In this document: positions 47,137 through 58,200 of the stretch, in pieces | How positions within the stretch are numbered: the first letter of the stretch is position 1 | Layout: each line of letters starts with the position of its first letter | From: Erythrobacter donghaensis | GTDB taxonomy: Bacteria > Pseudomonadota > Alphaproteobacteria > Sphingomonadales > Sphingomonadaceae | Direction of reading: 5' to 3' | Length of the DNA: 64,000 nucleotides | Assembly: GCF_002155425.1 (NCBI RefSeq) | Contig: NZ_MUYG01000010.1 | Location: forward strand, 124,001 to 188,000 | The notes under the pieces: model-generated | Seen by the model: the letters and a program-made list of their open reading frames with translations, nothing else | Told to the model about the DNA's origin: nothing | Databases searched by the model: none | Translations under genes and position numbers: made by a program

Positions 47137-49320
47137 TTAACTCCCGATCTCGAGCTGCACGAACTTGGGAATGCTCTTGTGCGCCTCGCGCCACTTGGCC
47201 AGCGGGAAGGCGCCGGCGCCCAGCGCGGCGAGCGGGATGCCCGCCTCGGCCAGGGCGTAGGGCGAGATGCGGTGGCGGGTCATGAACCCGCCGCTGCCAT
47301 CGCTGATCAGCGGGGTTTCGAACTTGAGGCCCTGGCTGTTCTCGGTGGCGTTGACCACCTTGCTGACCACCAGCTGCCCATGGCCAAGATCGAGCACCAC
47401 GTCGGTCCCCACCGGCACCCCGGCAAGGCCCGTGATGCGCGCGCCGGTCTTGGAAATGTTGCGCAGGATCACGTCGTAGTAGTGATCCTCGTGGATCAGC
47501 CCGACCTTGCGGAAGATGGTGATGCGTTCGGCGCGGTGGCGCGGCGGGCCGCTGGGGCGGAACGTCGCCGAGCCGTGGGCGATCTGTTCGAGCACCTGAT
47601 CCTGCGAGAGCGCGCGCGAAAAGATGTAGCCCTGCACCAGATCTGCGCCGCGCGCCTTGACCAGCTCCAGCTCGTCCATCGCCTCGACCCCCTCGGCGAC
47701 GGTCTCCATCCCCAGCGCCTTGGCCAGCGCAACGATCGCGGTGATGATCGCCGGGTTGATGTCGCCATTCTCGGTGCAGCCGCGCACGAAGCTCTGGTCG
47801 ATCTTGATCTTGTTGAAGTGCCCGTGCTTGAGATAGCCGAGCGAGGAATAGCCGGTGCCGAAATCGTCGAGCGCCAGCCTGACGCCCAGCTTCTTGAGAT
47901 CGAGGAAGACGCTGTCGACCGATTCGAGATCGCCGACGAACACGCTTTCGGTGATCTCAAGCTCAAGCCGCGAGGGTGGCAGGCCCGAGGATTCAAGCGC
48001 AGCGGCCACGGCCTTGCGGAAGCCCGGCCGGGTGAACTGCTTGGCCGAGACGTTGACCGCGACCTTGATATTGCCGGGCCAGGCCAGCGCATCCACGCAG
48101 GCCCGCTTCAGCGCGGCCTCGCCGATGCGGATGATCAGATCGTCGTTCTCCGCCACCGGGATGAACTGCGCCGGACTGATGTCGCCCTCTTCCTCGTCGT
48201 GCCAGCGCAGCAGCGCCTCGAAGCACTTGACCTCGTTGGTGGCCGGATCGACCAGCGGCTGATAGGCGAGCCTTAGCTCGTCGCGGTCAACCGCATCGCG
48301 TAGCCGGTCCCCGAGCCGCGCGGTCTTGGACGCCTTGTCGCGCAGCTCGCTGGTAAAGAAGCAGAAGGTGCCGCCGCGCGTTTCCTTGGCAGAGTAAAGC
48401 GCCATGTCGGCGGCGCGGGTCAGCTCGTCGGCGTCAAGCCCGTCATAGGGCGCAATCGCGATCCCAACCGATGCCCCGATGATCGCGCGGCGACCATTGA
48501 TGGTGTAGGGCTGCGACACTGACTGCACGATCCGGTTGGCCAGCTCTCCCAGCGTGCCGCGGTCGTCCATGTCGGGCAACACCACCTGGAATTCGTCGCC
48601 GCCCAAGCGGCCCACTTCGCCGGCATCCTTCACCAGCGAGGACAGGCGCTGGGCGACCTGCTTCAGCAGTTCGTCACCGGCTGGGTGGCCCATGGTGTCG
48701 TTGACCTGCTTGAAGCGGTCGAGATCGAGCATCATCAGTGCGCATGAGCGCTTGTTGGCGCGAAACGCATTGAGCATCGCGGTCAGGCGTTCGTTCAGCT
48801 TGCGGCGGTTGGCCAGCCCGGTCAGCTCGTCGATCTGCGATTGCTTGGTGACGCGAGTTTCAAAGGCATATTGCGCCGAGATATCGACCGCGCTGCCGCG
48901 ATAGCCGTGAAAGGTGCCGCGCGCATCGGTCAGCGGCCGACCGTTCAGGCGCCACCATCGCGTCGATCCGCGCCCGTCGGCCACAGCGACGATGTGTTCG
49001 TCGAGCTTGGAGCGCGCCTTGAGCTTGAAGGCGAGGCTACGCTGGGTCGGTCCGCCGTCTTCCTGGTCGACATCCTGGAACACCTGCGTCAGGGCCTGGC
49101 CCATCAACGCCTCGCCCGCGTCGCCCAGTTCCACCAGCGCGCGCTGCGACAGGAAGTTGAGGCAGCCCTCGGCGTCGGTCGCCCAGAACATGCCAATGCC
49201 CAGCTCCTCGACCTCGCCCAGCACCACGGCCCGGTCGGGCCGCGACTTTCCGGCCGAATGGCCTTGCTGGGGCGCCGAGCGGTCTGGCTCGCGCGCGGAT
49301 CTGAGAAATCCAAGTGGCAT
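47137..49320 (-). CDS. PAS-GGDEF-EAL-PilZ c-di-GMP signalling protein
   Basis: 727 residues from the ATG at 49320, chosen because AAGGACAAGG lies just upstream; in-frame ATGs at 49350 and 49380 and a longer open frame to 49521 exist. Order of domains: PAS-like region (about 35-150, EELGIGMFWATD), GGDEF (exact GGDEF at 240-244, cyclase-competent), EAL (ALLRWH at 369-374; DDFGTGYSS), and a C-terminal PilZ domain (about 625-715, with RHRAER and NISKTG). No RxxD I-site precedes GGDEF. It could both make and break c-di-GMP and sense it through PilZ. Divergent from pcs across a 318-base region. Confidence 0.88.
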   Translation of the reverse strand: MPLGFLRSAREPDRSAPQQGHSAGKSRPDRAVVLGEVEELGIGMFWATDAEGCLNFLSQRALVELGDAGEALMGQALTQVFQDVDQEDGGPTQRSLAFKLKARSKLDEHIVAVADGRGSTRWWRLNGRPLTDARGTFHGYRGSAVDISAQYAFETRVTKQSQIDELTGLANRRKLNERLTAMLNAFRANKRSCALMMLDLDRFKQVNDTMGHPAGDELLKQVAQRLSSLVKDAGEVGRLGGDEFQVVLPDMDDRGTLGELANRIVQSVSQPYTINGRRAIIGASVGIAIAPYDGLDADELTRAADMALYSAKETRGGTFCFFTSELRDKASKTARLGDRLRDAVDRDELRLAYQPLVDPATNEVKCFEALLRWHDEEEGDISPAQFIPVAENDDLIIRIGEAALKRACVDALAWPGNIKVAVNVSAKQFTRPGFRKAVAAALESSGLPPSRLELEITESVFVGDLESVDSVFLDLKKLGVRLALDDFGTGYSSLGYLKHGHFNKIKIDQSFVRGCTENGDINPAIITAIVALAKALGMETVAEGVEAMDELELVKARGADLVQGYIFSRALSQDQVLEQIAHGSATFRPSGPPRHRAERITIFRKVGLIHEDHYYDVILRNISKTGARITGLAGVPVGTDVVLDLGHGQLVVSKVVNATENSQGLKFETPLISDGSGGFMTRHRISPYALAEAGIPLAALGAGAFPLAKWREAHKSIPKFVQLEIGS

Positions 49321-49638
49321 GCCTTGTCCTTGTTCGCGGGCCAGGGGCATGCGGCCCACGCCATTCCGCCATAGCCGCATCGTGATTGAAAATTGGTTAC
49401 TTCTGCCTTTGACACCGCTTGGCCGGCGCAGCGCCGCAAAGACAAGGCGTGCGCGACTTGCGATGGGCGCGGAACCGTTTCGCTGAAGCAGCGTTATCGC
49501 GATGACGGTGCGGTTTGGCATTTTCTTGCTGCTGGCGGCTGCGTCATGTAATTTTGCTGCATAGCCGCCGAGCGTCAGGGATCACGCACCGCGCCTGTTT
49601 GCGATGATCTGGGGGGTGGTGTCATTTCTGACGACATA
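49321..49638. other. 318-base divergent region between the c-di-GMP gene and pcs
   Basis: It must hold the promoters for both sides. A TTGACA (49409-49414) on the plus strand has no good -10 at the right spacing. A 20-codon micro-ORF (49502-49564) encodes a lipoprotein-like peptide ending in FLLLAAASC and a few residues; it may be chance. A GGGGGGTGG run (49611-49619) lies upstream of pcs. No operator-like palindrome stands out. Confidence 0.4.
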
Positions 49639-52600
49639 GTGCTCGACCGCGCGCCTGCGGCGCTGACCAATCCCGTGCGCACCCGCGCCGACTGGGAGGC
49701 TATGCGCGCTGCCGCGCTGGCCGATCCGGGTGCGTTCCATGGCGACATCGCGGACCGGAACATGCATTGGTTCGTGGCCGACGCAGGCTCTGACGGCGCT
49801 TGGCTGGCCAAGGGCGAAGATGGCCGCTGGCACGGCTGGGATGCTGCCAGCGCCGCGCCCGTCAGCCCCGATCTCCCCGAAGGTTTCACCCCTTGGCACA
49901 CCGGCTTCGACGGCTCGACCCCGCCGCATTGGCGCTGGTTCGTAGGCGGGCGCACCAATGCCGCCTTCTCCGAACTCGACCGCCATGTGCTCTCCGGGCA
50001 CGGCGACGAGGCGGCGCTGATCTTCGAAGGCGACCGCTGGGACATGAGCGCCAATGGCGGCAAGGGCGCGCCGATCGACTGCTTCACCGTCAGCCGCAAG
50101 AAGCTGCTGCTGGAGGTCGCCAAATGCGCCGTGGCGCTGGAGACGTTGGGCCTGAAGCCCGGCGACCGCATGGCGCTCAACATGCCCAGCATTGTGCCGC
50201 AGATCTACTGGACCGAGGCCGCCAAGCGCATGGGCGTGGTCTACACCGCTGTGTTCGGGGGCTTCTCGGACAAGACCCTCAGCGACCGCATCGCCGATAC
50301 CGGCGCGCGGGTGATCGTCACCTCCGATGGCTCCTATCGCAACGCGCAGGTCGCCGGGTTCAAGAACGCCTACACCGACCCCGCGCTCGACAATTTCGTG
50401 CCGGTGACGACCGCGCTGGAAATCCTCGGCGGTCTTGATCTGGAACTCGGCAGTCAGGATCACGAAACGATCCTTGACGCGGTGCGCGAGGCGCTGGCTG
50501 GGGAGATCACGGTCGACCGCTCGGACGTGATGCGCGGTGTCGGTAAGGCACTGATCCAACTTGGCAGCGAGGGGCGCATCACCTCTGCGGACGCTGCGCG
50601 GGTGCGGATCGCGATCGCTTCCAGCCTCGTCACCCTCCCGCCGCGCGTCGAGGCGGTGATCGTGTGCCGCCATACGCACCAGCCCGACATGATCTGGCGC
50701 GAGGAACGCGACCGCTGGAGCCATGAACTGATCGATGCGGCGCTGGTCACGGTGCTGGAAAAGGCACGCGCCGCCGGGTTCGAGGTCGCCTCTCAGGCCG
50801 ATCTGCTGGCGCTGCCCGACACCGACTTCGTCCGCGCGATCTGGGCGTCCTCAAAGCCGATGCCGGTCGATGCCGACTATCCGATGTTCTTCATCTACAC
50901 CTCCGGCAGCACCGGCAAGCCCAAAGGGATCGTGCATTCGCATGGCTACGCCGCGGGCGTGGCCGAGACGATGAAGGTCAGTTTCGACGCGCGGCCCGGG
51001 GACACGCTGTTCGTGGTCGCCGATCCGGGCTGGATCACCGGACAGAGCTACCTCATTTGCGCGCCGTTGATGACGCGGGTGACCTCGCTTGTGAGCGAAG
51101 GCTCGCCAGTCTTCCCCCACGCAGGCCGCTTCGCCTCGATGATCGAGCGGCACAAGGTGACGATCTTCAAGGCAGGGGTGACCTTCCTCAAAGCGATCAT
51201 GTCCGATCCCGGCAACCTTGCCGAGGTTGAGCGCTATGACATGAGCGGACTGCGCGTGGCGACCTTCTGTGCCGAGCCCGTCTCGCCATCGGTGCAGGCC
51301 TTCGGGATGGAGCACGTCACCCCGCGCTACATCAACTCCTACTGGGCGACCGAGCACGGCGGGATCGCGTGGACGCATATGTTCGCGAACGACGATTTCC
51401 CGCTGCGCCCCGATGCGCACGCCTATCCGCTGCCGTGGATCGTGGGCGATGTATGGGTCGAGGATGCCGAGGGCACGGGTGCAGACGCGCCCTTCGTGCG
51501 CGTCGACGCGGGCGGCGTGCCGTGGCGCCGGGCTGCAATGGGCGAGAAGGGCGAAATCGTGATCGCCGCGCCCTATCCCTACCTCGCGCGCACCATCTGG
51601 GGCGACATCGCGGGCTTCAAGGTTGAAGACGGCCGCGTCGATCCGGAATGGCGCGGGGACGCGGCACGCTGGGAAGAGGGCTATTGGAAGCGCTGGAAGG
51701 GCGCATGGGCCTACACCCAAGGCGATTTCGCGATCCAGCACGAGGACGGTTCGTTCTCGCTCCACGGTCGCTCGGATGACGTTATCAACGTCTCGGGCCA
51801 CCGCATGGGGACCGAGGAGATCGAGGGCGCGGTGCTGCGTGACAAGGCGCTCGCGCCGGATTCGCCGGTCGGCAACGTGCTTGTGGTCGGCGCACCGCAC
51901 CGCGAGAAGGGGCTGACCCCGCTCGCCTTCGTGGTGCCCGTCGCAGGTCGCAAGCTCACCATCGAGGACAAGCGCCGCCTGTTCGATCTCGTGCGCACAG
52001 AAAAGGGCGCGGTCGCGGTCCCGGCGGACTTCATCGAAGTCTCGCAATTCCCCGAAACCCGCTCGGGCAAATATATGCGCCGCATGGTCCGCGCGCTGGT
52101 GGTGGGCGAGGATGTTGGCGACGTCACGACGCTGCGCAACCCCGAGGCGCTCGACGAATTGCGCAAGGTGATCGGCGACTGGCAGCGCAAGCAGCGCCTC
52201 TCGGACGAGCAGGCGCTGTTCGACCGGCACCGCTATTTCCTCGTGCAGTACAACACCGTTGCTCCGGGCAAGCAGGTCGCGACCGTCACGGTCACCAACC
52301 CGCCGGTCAATGCGCTCAACGAACGCGCGATCGACGAGCTGGTACTGGTCACCTCGACGCTGGCGCGCGACGATAACGTGGTCGCGGTGGTCTTCACCGG
52401 CGAGGGCACATCGTCCTTCGTCGCGGGGGCCGACATCCGCCAGATGCTCGAGGAAATCCACACGGTCGAAGAGGCCATGGTGCTGCCCAACAATGCGCAC
52501 CTCGCCTTCCGCACCATCGAGCGGATGAACAAGCCCTGCGTCGCGGCGGTCCAAGGCGTGGCGCTGGGCGGCGGGATGGAGTTCGCGCTCGCCTGCCATT

Positions 52601-55116
52601 ACCGCATCGCAGAGCCCGTTGCGCGTTTCGGCCAGCCCGAAATCCGGCTGCGGCTGCTACCCGGCTATGGCGGCACCCAGCGCCTGCCGCGCCTGCTCGC
52701 CGACCGGCGGGGGGCGGAAGGCGTGCGCGATGCACTCGACCTGATCCTCGGCGGGCGCAGCATTACGGCGGAGCAGGCGGCGGCCATCGGCGTGGTCGAT
52801 CATCTGGTCGATGGCGCGGAGGATGCTCTCTCTGCCGCCCATGCGGCGGTGCGCGACTTCGTGAAGCACGGGCCCGGCAGCGCGCTCGGCTGCGCCTTTG
52901 CCGAGCGGCAGGCGGCCACCGTGCGCTGGGAGGAGTCCTCGGACGTTAGCCTCGATGCAGTGCTGGAAGACGACTTCCTCCAGCGCATCCTGCGCCAGCT
53001 CGAATGGGCCGGGCGCGACATCGCCGGGGCGCGGGCGCTGGATGCGGTGCGCACCGGGCTCGAACATGGTATCACGCAAGGGACGGCGCGCGAGGCCAAG
53101 CTCTTCGCCGAAGCCATCGTCGATCCCGAGGGCGGCAAGACCGGCATCAAGCAATTCATGGACAAGATTGCGCCCCCGCTCCCGGTGCGGCGCGATGGCG
53201 TGTGGATCGACGCAGAGCACGAAATGCGTGCGCAGGCGTTGGAAGCGGCAGGCGAGCTGCTTCCCGTAGGAGCGCCGTTTTATCCCGGCGTGACCCCGAT
53301 CCCGCGTCACCAATACGCCTTCGGCATCGCCCGCGATCCCGACACCGGCCAGCCCCGCTTCGGCCCGCCGTCAAGCCACGAGAAGGAGCTGATCGTCACC
53401 GTGCCCGAGCCCGCGCCCAACGAGGCGCTGCTCTACATGCTGACGAGCGAGGTCAACTTCAACGACATCTGGGCGCTGACCGGCATCCCCGTCTCGCCCT
53501 TCGATAGCCACGAAGAAGACGTCCAGATCACCGGATCGGGCGGGATTGCTCTGGTGGCGGCGCTCGGCAGCGAGACCCGTGCTCAAGGCCGCATCAAGGT
53601 CGGCGATCTGGTCACGGTTTACTCCGGTACCAATGACCTCTTGAGTCCGCTGGTCGGCAATGACCCGATGTATGCCGATTTCAGCATTCAGGGCTACGAG
53701 ACCGAGACCGGCAGCCATGCGCAGTTCCTGACCGTGCAGGCGCCGCAGATGCACAAGGTGCCGCCCGATCTGACGCTGGAGCAGGCGGGGAGTTATGTCC
53801 TCAACCTCGGCACCATCGCGCGCTGCCTGTTCACCACCTTGCAGATCGCGCCGGGGCGGACGCTGTTCGTCGAGGGCGCGGCGACAGGGACGGGGCTCGA
53901 TGCTCTGCGATCTTCGGTGCGGACGGGCTTGCAGGTGACCGGGCTGGTCTCCTCGGAAGAGCGCGCGGACTTCATCACCAAGGTGCAGGGCGCGGTCGGC
54001 GCGATCAACCGCAAGGATGCGCGCTTTGCCGACCTCTATACCGTGGTGCCCGAGGACAAGGCCCAGGCGCAGAAGTGGGAAGCCGCAGGCGCGCCGCTGG
54101 TGGAAGAATTCAAGGCGCTCAACGGCGGCAAGCTCGCCGACTATGTCGTCAGCCATGCGGGCGAGACCGCCTTTCCGCGCTCGTTCCAGCTGCTTGCAGA
54201 GGGCGGCACGCTGGCCTTCTACGGCGCATCGTCCGGCTATCACTTCAGCTTTATGGGCAAGCCGGGGACGGCGACACCCGAGGAGATGCTCCGCCGCGCG
54301 GCGCTTCGCGGGGGTGAGGCCGTGCTGATCTATTACGGGCCGGGCAGTAAGGAATTGCTCGACGAAACCGGGCTCGAAATGATCGAGGCCGCGCGCCGCT
54401 TCAACGCGCGCTCGGTGATCGCCACGACCACCGATGGCCAGCGCGAATTCCTGCAATCGCTGGGGCTGGAGGATGCGATCGAGGGGATCGTCAGTCTCGA
54501 AGCCATCCGGCGGCGCGAGGGCGCGAATTTCCTCTGGCCCGACACCATGCCGCGCCTGCCCGATGCCAAGGCCGATATCGAGGTCTTCAAGGCGGCGGTG
54601 CGCGACTATCAGGACCGGGTGATGAAGCCCTTCGGCTCGGCGGTGGGCAAGATCCTGCGCTCGCCCGACAATCCGCGCGGTAGCCCCGATCTGGTGTTCG
54701 AGCGCGCGGGGCAGGACACGCTCGGCATCTCGACCTCGCTGGTGAAACCTTTCACCGGGCGCGTGATCTTCGCCGAAGACCTCAGCGGGTACCGCTTCAC
54801 CTTCTACGCCCCGCAGGTGTGGACCCGCCAGCGGCGCATCTTCATGCCCACCGCGCAGATCTTCGGCACCCATCTGTGCAACGCCTACGAGGTCGCGCGG
54901 ATGAACGACATGATCGCGGCGGGCTTGCTCGAAGTGACCGAGCCGGAAGTCGTGCCGTGGGACGGGTTGCCGGAAGCGCATCAGGCGATGTGGGAGAACC
55001 GGCACACCGGCTCCACCTATGTGGTCAACCACGCGCTCCCCGAAATGGGCCTCAGAAGCCGCGATGCGCTGCTCGAAGCGTGGGCTGCGCAGTCCGCCGG
55101 GGAACCGGAGCCTTGA
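49639..55116 (+). CDS. pcs: Trifunctional propionyl-CoA synthase (3-hydroxypropionate to propionyl-CoA)
   Basis: 1825 residues, the length of Chloroflexus Pcs (about 1,822). Three fused parts convert 3-hydroxypropionate + CoA + ATP + NADPH to propionyl-CoA. (1) ACS-type synthetase, about 1-870: YTSGSTGKPKG (about 420-430), YINSYWATEHGG, and the acylated lysine in SGKYMRR. (2) Crotonase-type dehydratase, about 880-1170: FVAGADIRQ and GGGMEFALA with both catalytic glutamates (the second in FGQPEI). (3) Zinc-free MDR-type acrylyl-CoA reductase, about 1235-1825: VNFNDIWA, GSGG, and nucleotide loop GAATGTG (about 1411). GTG start; the conserved DWEAMRAAALADPGAFHG follows, so ATG at residue 22 is too late. 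The ribosome-binding site is weak: GGGGGGTGG is about 19 bases off. The motif order and wording agree with Chloroflexus Pcs throughout, from memory. Confidence 0.93.
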   Translation: MLDRAPAALTNPVRTRADWEAMRAAALADPGAFHGDIADRNMHWFVADAGSDGAWLAKGEDGRWHGWDAASAAPVSPDLPEGFTPWHTGFDGSTPPHWRWFVGGRTNAAFSELDRHVLSGHGDEAALIFEGDRWDMSANGGKGAPIDCFTVSRKKLLLEVAKCAVALETLGLKPGDRMALNMPSIVPQIYWTEAAKRMGVVYTAVFGGFSDKTLSDRIADTGARVIVTSDGSYRNAQVAGFKNAYTDPALDNFVPVTTALEILGGLDLELGSQDHETILDAVREALAGEITVDRSDVMRGVGKALIQLGSEGRITSADAARVRIAIASSLVTLPPRVEAVIVCRHTHQPDMIWREERDRWSHELIDAALVTVLEKARAAGFEVASQADLLALPDTDFVRAIWASSKPMPVDADYPMFFIYTSGSTGKPKGIVHSHGYAAGVAETMKVSFDARPGDTLFVVADPGWITGQSYLICAPLMTRVTSLVSEGSPVFPHAGRFASMIERHKVTIFKAGVTFLKAIMSDPGNLAEVERYDMSGLRVATFCAEPVSPSVQAFGMEHVTPRYINSYWATEHGGIAWTHMFANDDFPLRPDAHAYPLPWIVGDVWVEDAEGTGADAPFVRVDAGGVPWRRAAMGEKGEIVIAAPYPYLARTIWGDIAGFKVEDGRVDPEWRGDAARWEEGYWKRWKGAWAYTQGDFAIQHEDGSFSLHGRSDDVINVSGHRMGTEEIEGAVLRDKALAPDSPVGNVLVVGAPHREKGLTPLAFVVPVAGRKLTIEDKRRLFDLVRTEKGAVAVPADFIEVSQFPETRSGKYMRRMVRALVVGEDVGDVTTLRNPEALDELRKVIGDWQRKQRLSDEQALFDRHRYFLVQYNTVAPGKQVATVTVTNPPVNALNERAIDELVLVTSTLARDDNVVAVVFTGEGTSSFVAGADIRQMLEEIHTVEEAMVLPNNAHLAFRTIERMNKPCVAAVQGVALGGGMEFALACHYRIAEPVARFGQPEIRLRLLPGYGGTQRLPRLLADRRGAEGVRDALDLILGGRSITAEQAAAIGVVDHLVDGAEDALSAAHAAVRDFVKHGPGSALGCAFAERQAATVRWEESSDVSLDAVLEDDFLQRILRQLEWAGRDIAGARALDAVRTGLEHGITQGTAREAKLFAEAIVDPEGGKTGIKQFMDKIAPPLPVRRDGVWIDAEHEMRAQALEAAGELLPVGAPFYPGVTPIPRHQYAFGIARDPDTGQPRFGPPSSHEKELIVTVPEPAPNEALLYMLTSEVNFNDIWALTGIPVSPFDSHEEDVQITGSGGIALVAALGSETRAQGRIKVGDLVTVYSGTNDLLSPLVGNDPMYADFSIQGYETETGSHAQFLTVQAPQMHKVPPDLTLEQAGSYVLNLGTIARCLFTTLQIAPGRTLFVEGAATGTGLDALRSSVRTGLQVTGLVSSEERADFITKVQGAVGAINRKDARFADLYTVVPEDKAQAQKWEAAGAPLVEEFKALNGGKLADYVVSHAGETAFPRSFQLLAEGGTLAFYGASSGYHFSFMGKPGTATPEEMLRRAALRGGEAVLIYYGPGSKELLDETGLEMIEAARRFNARSVIATTTDGQREFLQSLGLEDAIEGIVSLEAIRRREGANFLWPDTMPRLPDAKADIEVFKAAVRDYQDRVMKPFGSAVGKILRSPDNPRGSPDLVFERAGQDTLGISTSLVKPFTGRVIFAEDLSGYRFTFYAPQVWTRQRRIFMPTAQIFGTHLCNAYEVARMNDMIAAGLLEVTEPEVVPWDGLPEAHQAMWENRHTGSTYVVNHALPEMGLRSRDALLEAWAAQSAGEPEP

Positions 55117-55220
55117 CCTGCGCATTGCGATAATTGAAACGTTCTTCCCTCTCCTCCCCAGAGATTGAACGAAACACAAAGCGAAGTGAGCCTTCGCTGT
55201 AATTCTGTGAGGAGAGTCCC

Positions 55221-58200
55221 GTGGCTAAATCCAAGGTCATCGCTGCTGCGCCTGCTCTGCAAGGCGATATTCCGGGCCGTCTGGCGGGCAAGATCGCCGT
55301 CGTGACCGGAGCTGCGGGGAACCTCGGCGGGCATATCGTCACGCATTATCTGGCAGAAGGCGCAACCGTGGTGATGACCGGGCGCACGCCCGAGCGTACC
55401 AAGGCCGCGGCCGAGGCGCTGCTCAAGGCGACCGGCGCTGATCCGGCGCGGCTGGCGACGGTCGCTCTAGATGGCGGCGACATCGCTTCGGTGCGCGCCG
55501 CGATTGCCGAGGTGGTGAAGCAGTTCGGGCGGATCGACATTCTCGTCAACAACGCCGGGAGCGCGGGGCCCAAGCAGCCGATCGAGAATCTGCCCCTGTC
55601 GGCGGAGGAACTCGCAGCGCTCCAGAAGGCGGGCAGCACCGACAGCGAGACCGTGGGCGATGCGCTGCGCAACATTTTCGGCGTCGCCTGGAACGTCGCG
55701 CGGGTGGCGGCGGAGCACATCCCCGAGGGCGGCTCGATCATCAACGTCTCGACCATTTTCAGCCGCACGCCCTATTACGCGCGCGCCGCCTACGTCGTCC
55801 CCAAGGCGGCGATGAATGCCTGGAGCCGCGAACTCTCGCTGGAGCTCGGCCCCAAAGGCATCCGCGTCAACCTCGTCTATCCCGGGCCGATCGAGAGCGA
55901 GCGCATCCGCAACGTCTTCGCCGCGATGGATGCGGCACGCGGCGACAATGCAGGCACAACCGCCACGCAATTCTTCGACATGATGAGCCTCGAGCGCGCC
56001 ACTGGCGGCAACGACAAGGCCAAGACCTTCCCGACGCCGACCGATATCGCGACGACCTGCGTGTTCCTCGGTTCGGACGAAAGCGCGGCTTACAACGGCC
56101 ACGATTTTGAAGTGACCCACGGGATGTCTGTGCGCAAAGAGCAGCGCTCGACCTACCTTGCGCGCCCCACCATGCGCTCGATGGACGGCACGGGACTTGC
56201 CGTGCTGATCGCGGCGGGCGACAATTTCGAAGAGGCGCTGGAAATCGCGCAGGTGCAGCTGGCCTGTGGGGCCGAGGTCGTGCTTGGCCTGCCGCGCGCC
56301 GCTGATGTCGCCATCGCCGAGAAGCGCTGCGCCGCGCTGGGCCTGTCCGACAAGCTCGCGATCATCCGCTTCAGCCGGAAAGACCCGGCGGGCATGGAAG
56401 AGGCGCTGGAGGATTACACCAAGGGCGGCACCCCGGTCAGTGGCGCGCTGTTCCTGCCCGCCTTGAGCGCGGGCGAACTCGCGGGTGCGATCACCACGGC
56501 GGACGACAGCGTGGTCGAAGCGTTGATGGACGCCGAACTGGCTGGGAACATGGCGCTCGCCCGCACCATGAGCCGCTACTGGAAGCGCCACGACAACCTG
56601 CTCCAGCCGCCGCGCTTCGTGTTCGTCAGCCATGCGAGCGACGGGAAGGGCGACATCTACGGCCACATCCTGCGCGCCGCGACCGAGCAGCTGATCCGCA
56701 TCTGGCGCGACGAAAGCGAGATCGACACTGCCCATGGCCGCCGCCGTCAGGCCGAGTGGGGCAACCAGATCGTGCGCTTCACCAATACCGAGGCCGAGAA
56801 CATCCGTTTCACCGCCGGCCACGCCGCGCGCATTTTGCTGAAGGAAAGCAAGCTTGGCGAGATTACGCTCTACGTGCCCTCGAACATCGGCGAGGCGACC
56901 GGCGCGCGCAAGGCCATGCCCGGCTTCTCCGAGAACATCACCGGGCTGCATCTGGGCAAGGTTGCGCTGATTACCGGCGGTTCGGCCGGCATCGGCGGAC
57001 AGGTGGCGCGCTTGCTGGCGCTCGCTGGCGGCAAGGTGATGATGGTCGCCCGCCGCGAGAGCGAATTGGCCGTCGCGCGCGCCAAGATCGTCTCCGAACT
57101 GGAGGATATCGGATTTGCGGGTGTCGAGCGCCGGGTGCAGACCCTTGCCAATGTCGATGTCAGCAACTTCGAGAGCCTCAAGGGCGCAGTCGACGCGACA
57201 TTGAAGGCCTTCGGGCGCATCGACTACCTCATCAACAACGCCGGGGTGGCGGGCGCGGAGGACATGGTGGTCGACATGGGGGTCGACGCCTGGAACTACA
57301 CGCTCGATGCGAACCTCGTGTCGAATTACTTCCTGATGCACCACGTCGCGCCGCTGATGAAGGCGCAAGGATCGGGCTACATCCTCAATGTCTCGTCCTA
57401 TTTCGGCGGCGAGAAATATCTCGCGGTCGCCTATCCGAACCGTGCCGATTACGCTGTGTCCAAGGCCGGGCAGCGCGCGATGGTGGAGAGCATGGCGCGC
57501 TATCTCGGGCCCGAGGTGCAGTTTAACGCGATTGCCCCCGGCCCGGTCGATGGTGACCGCCTGTCGGGCACCGGCGGCAAGCCCGGGCTTTTTGAACGGC
57601 GCGGCAAGCTGATCCTCGAAAACAAGCGTCTGAACGCTGTCCACGCCGCCGCGATCAAGGCGATCCGGCGCGGGGTGCGGGTCGAGGCGGTGCTGGCGCG
57701 GCTGGCGCGCAACGACACCGTCAAGATGAGCCACGACACCAACAACCCGCGCGAGTTGCGCGAGCTGGCGCTGGCCTGCGCGCGTGAAGGCGACGGCACC
57801 TGCACCTGGGACCAGTATCTCCTCACCCCGCAAATCGCCGCCGCGCTCATCGGGCGATTGAGGCAGGCGGGCCTGTTCCTCGACGCGCCCGAGTGGAATG
57901 ATCGTTCGCCTGCCGAAGACGGCGATTGGTTGCTGCGCGTGCCGCCCGAAGATGCGCTCTTCCTCCCTGCCGACAAGATCGCCGCCGAGGCGAAGAAGGT
58001 CGGCGGCGGGGTGCTGTCCAAGCTCTACCTCGGCAAGATGCCGACCGAGCATGACGTGGCGCAGGCGACGGTGTTCTTCCTCGCCGACCGCGCTGTCAGC
58101 GGAGAGACCTTCATGCCCTCAGGCGGCCTCAGCGTCGAACGCTCGACGACCGAGCGTGAGCTGTTCGGCAGCCCCAAGCAGGAGCGCCTCGACCAGATGC

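Noticed and set aside
49502..49564. 20-codon lipoprotein-like micro-ORF upstream of pcs
   Set aside because: Too short to support as a gene; no clear ribosome-binding site. Kept only as an observation in the divergent region.
55467..58052. 861-codon antisense ORF under mcr
   Set aside because: Shadow of the mcr reading frame, no motifs and no ribosome-binding site.
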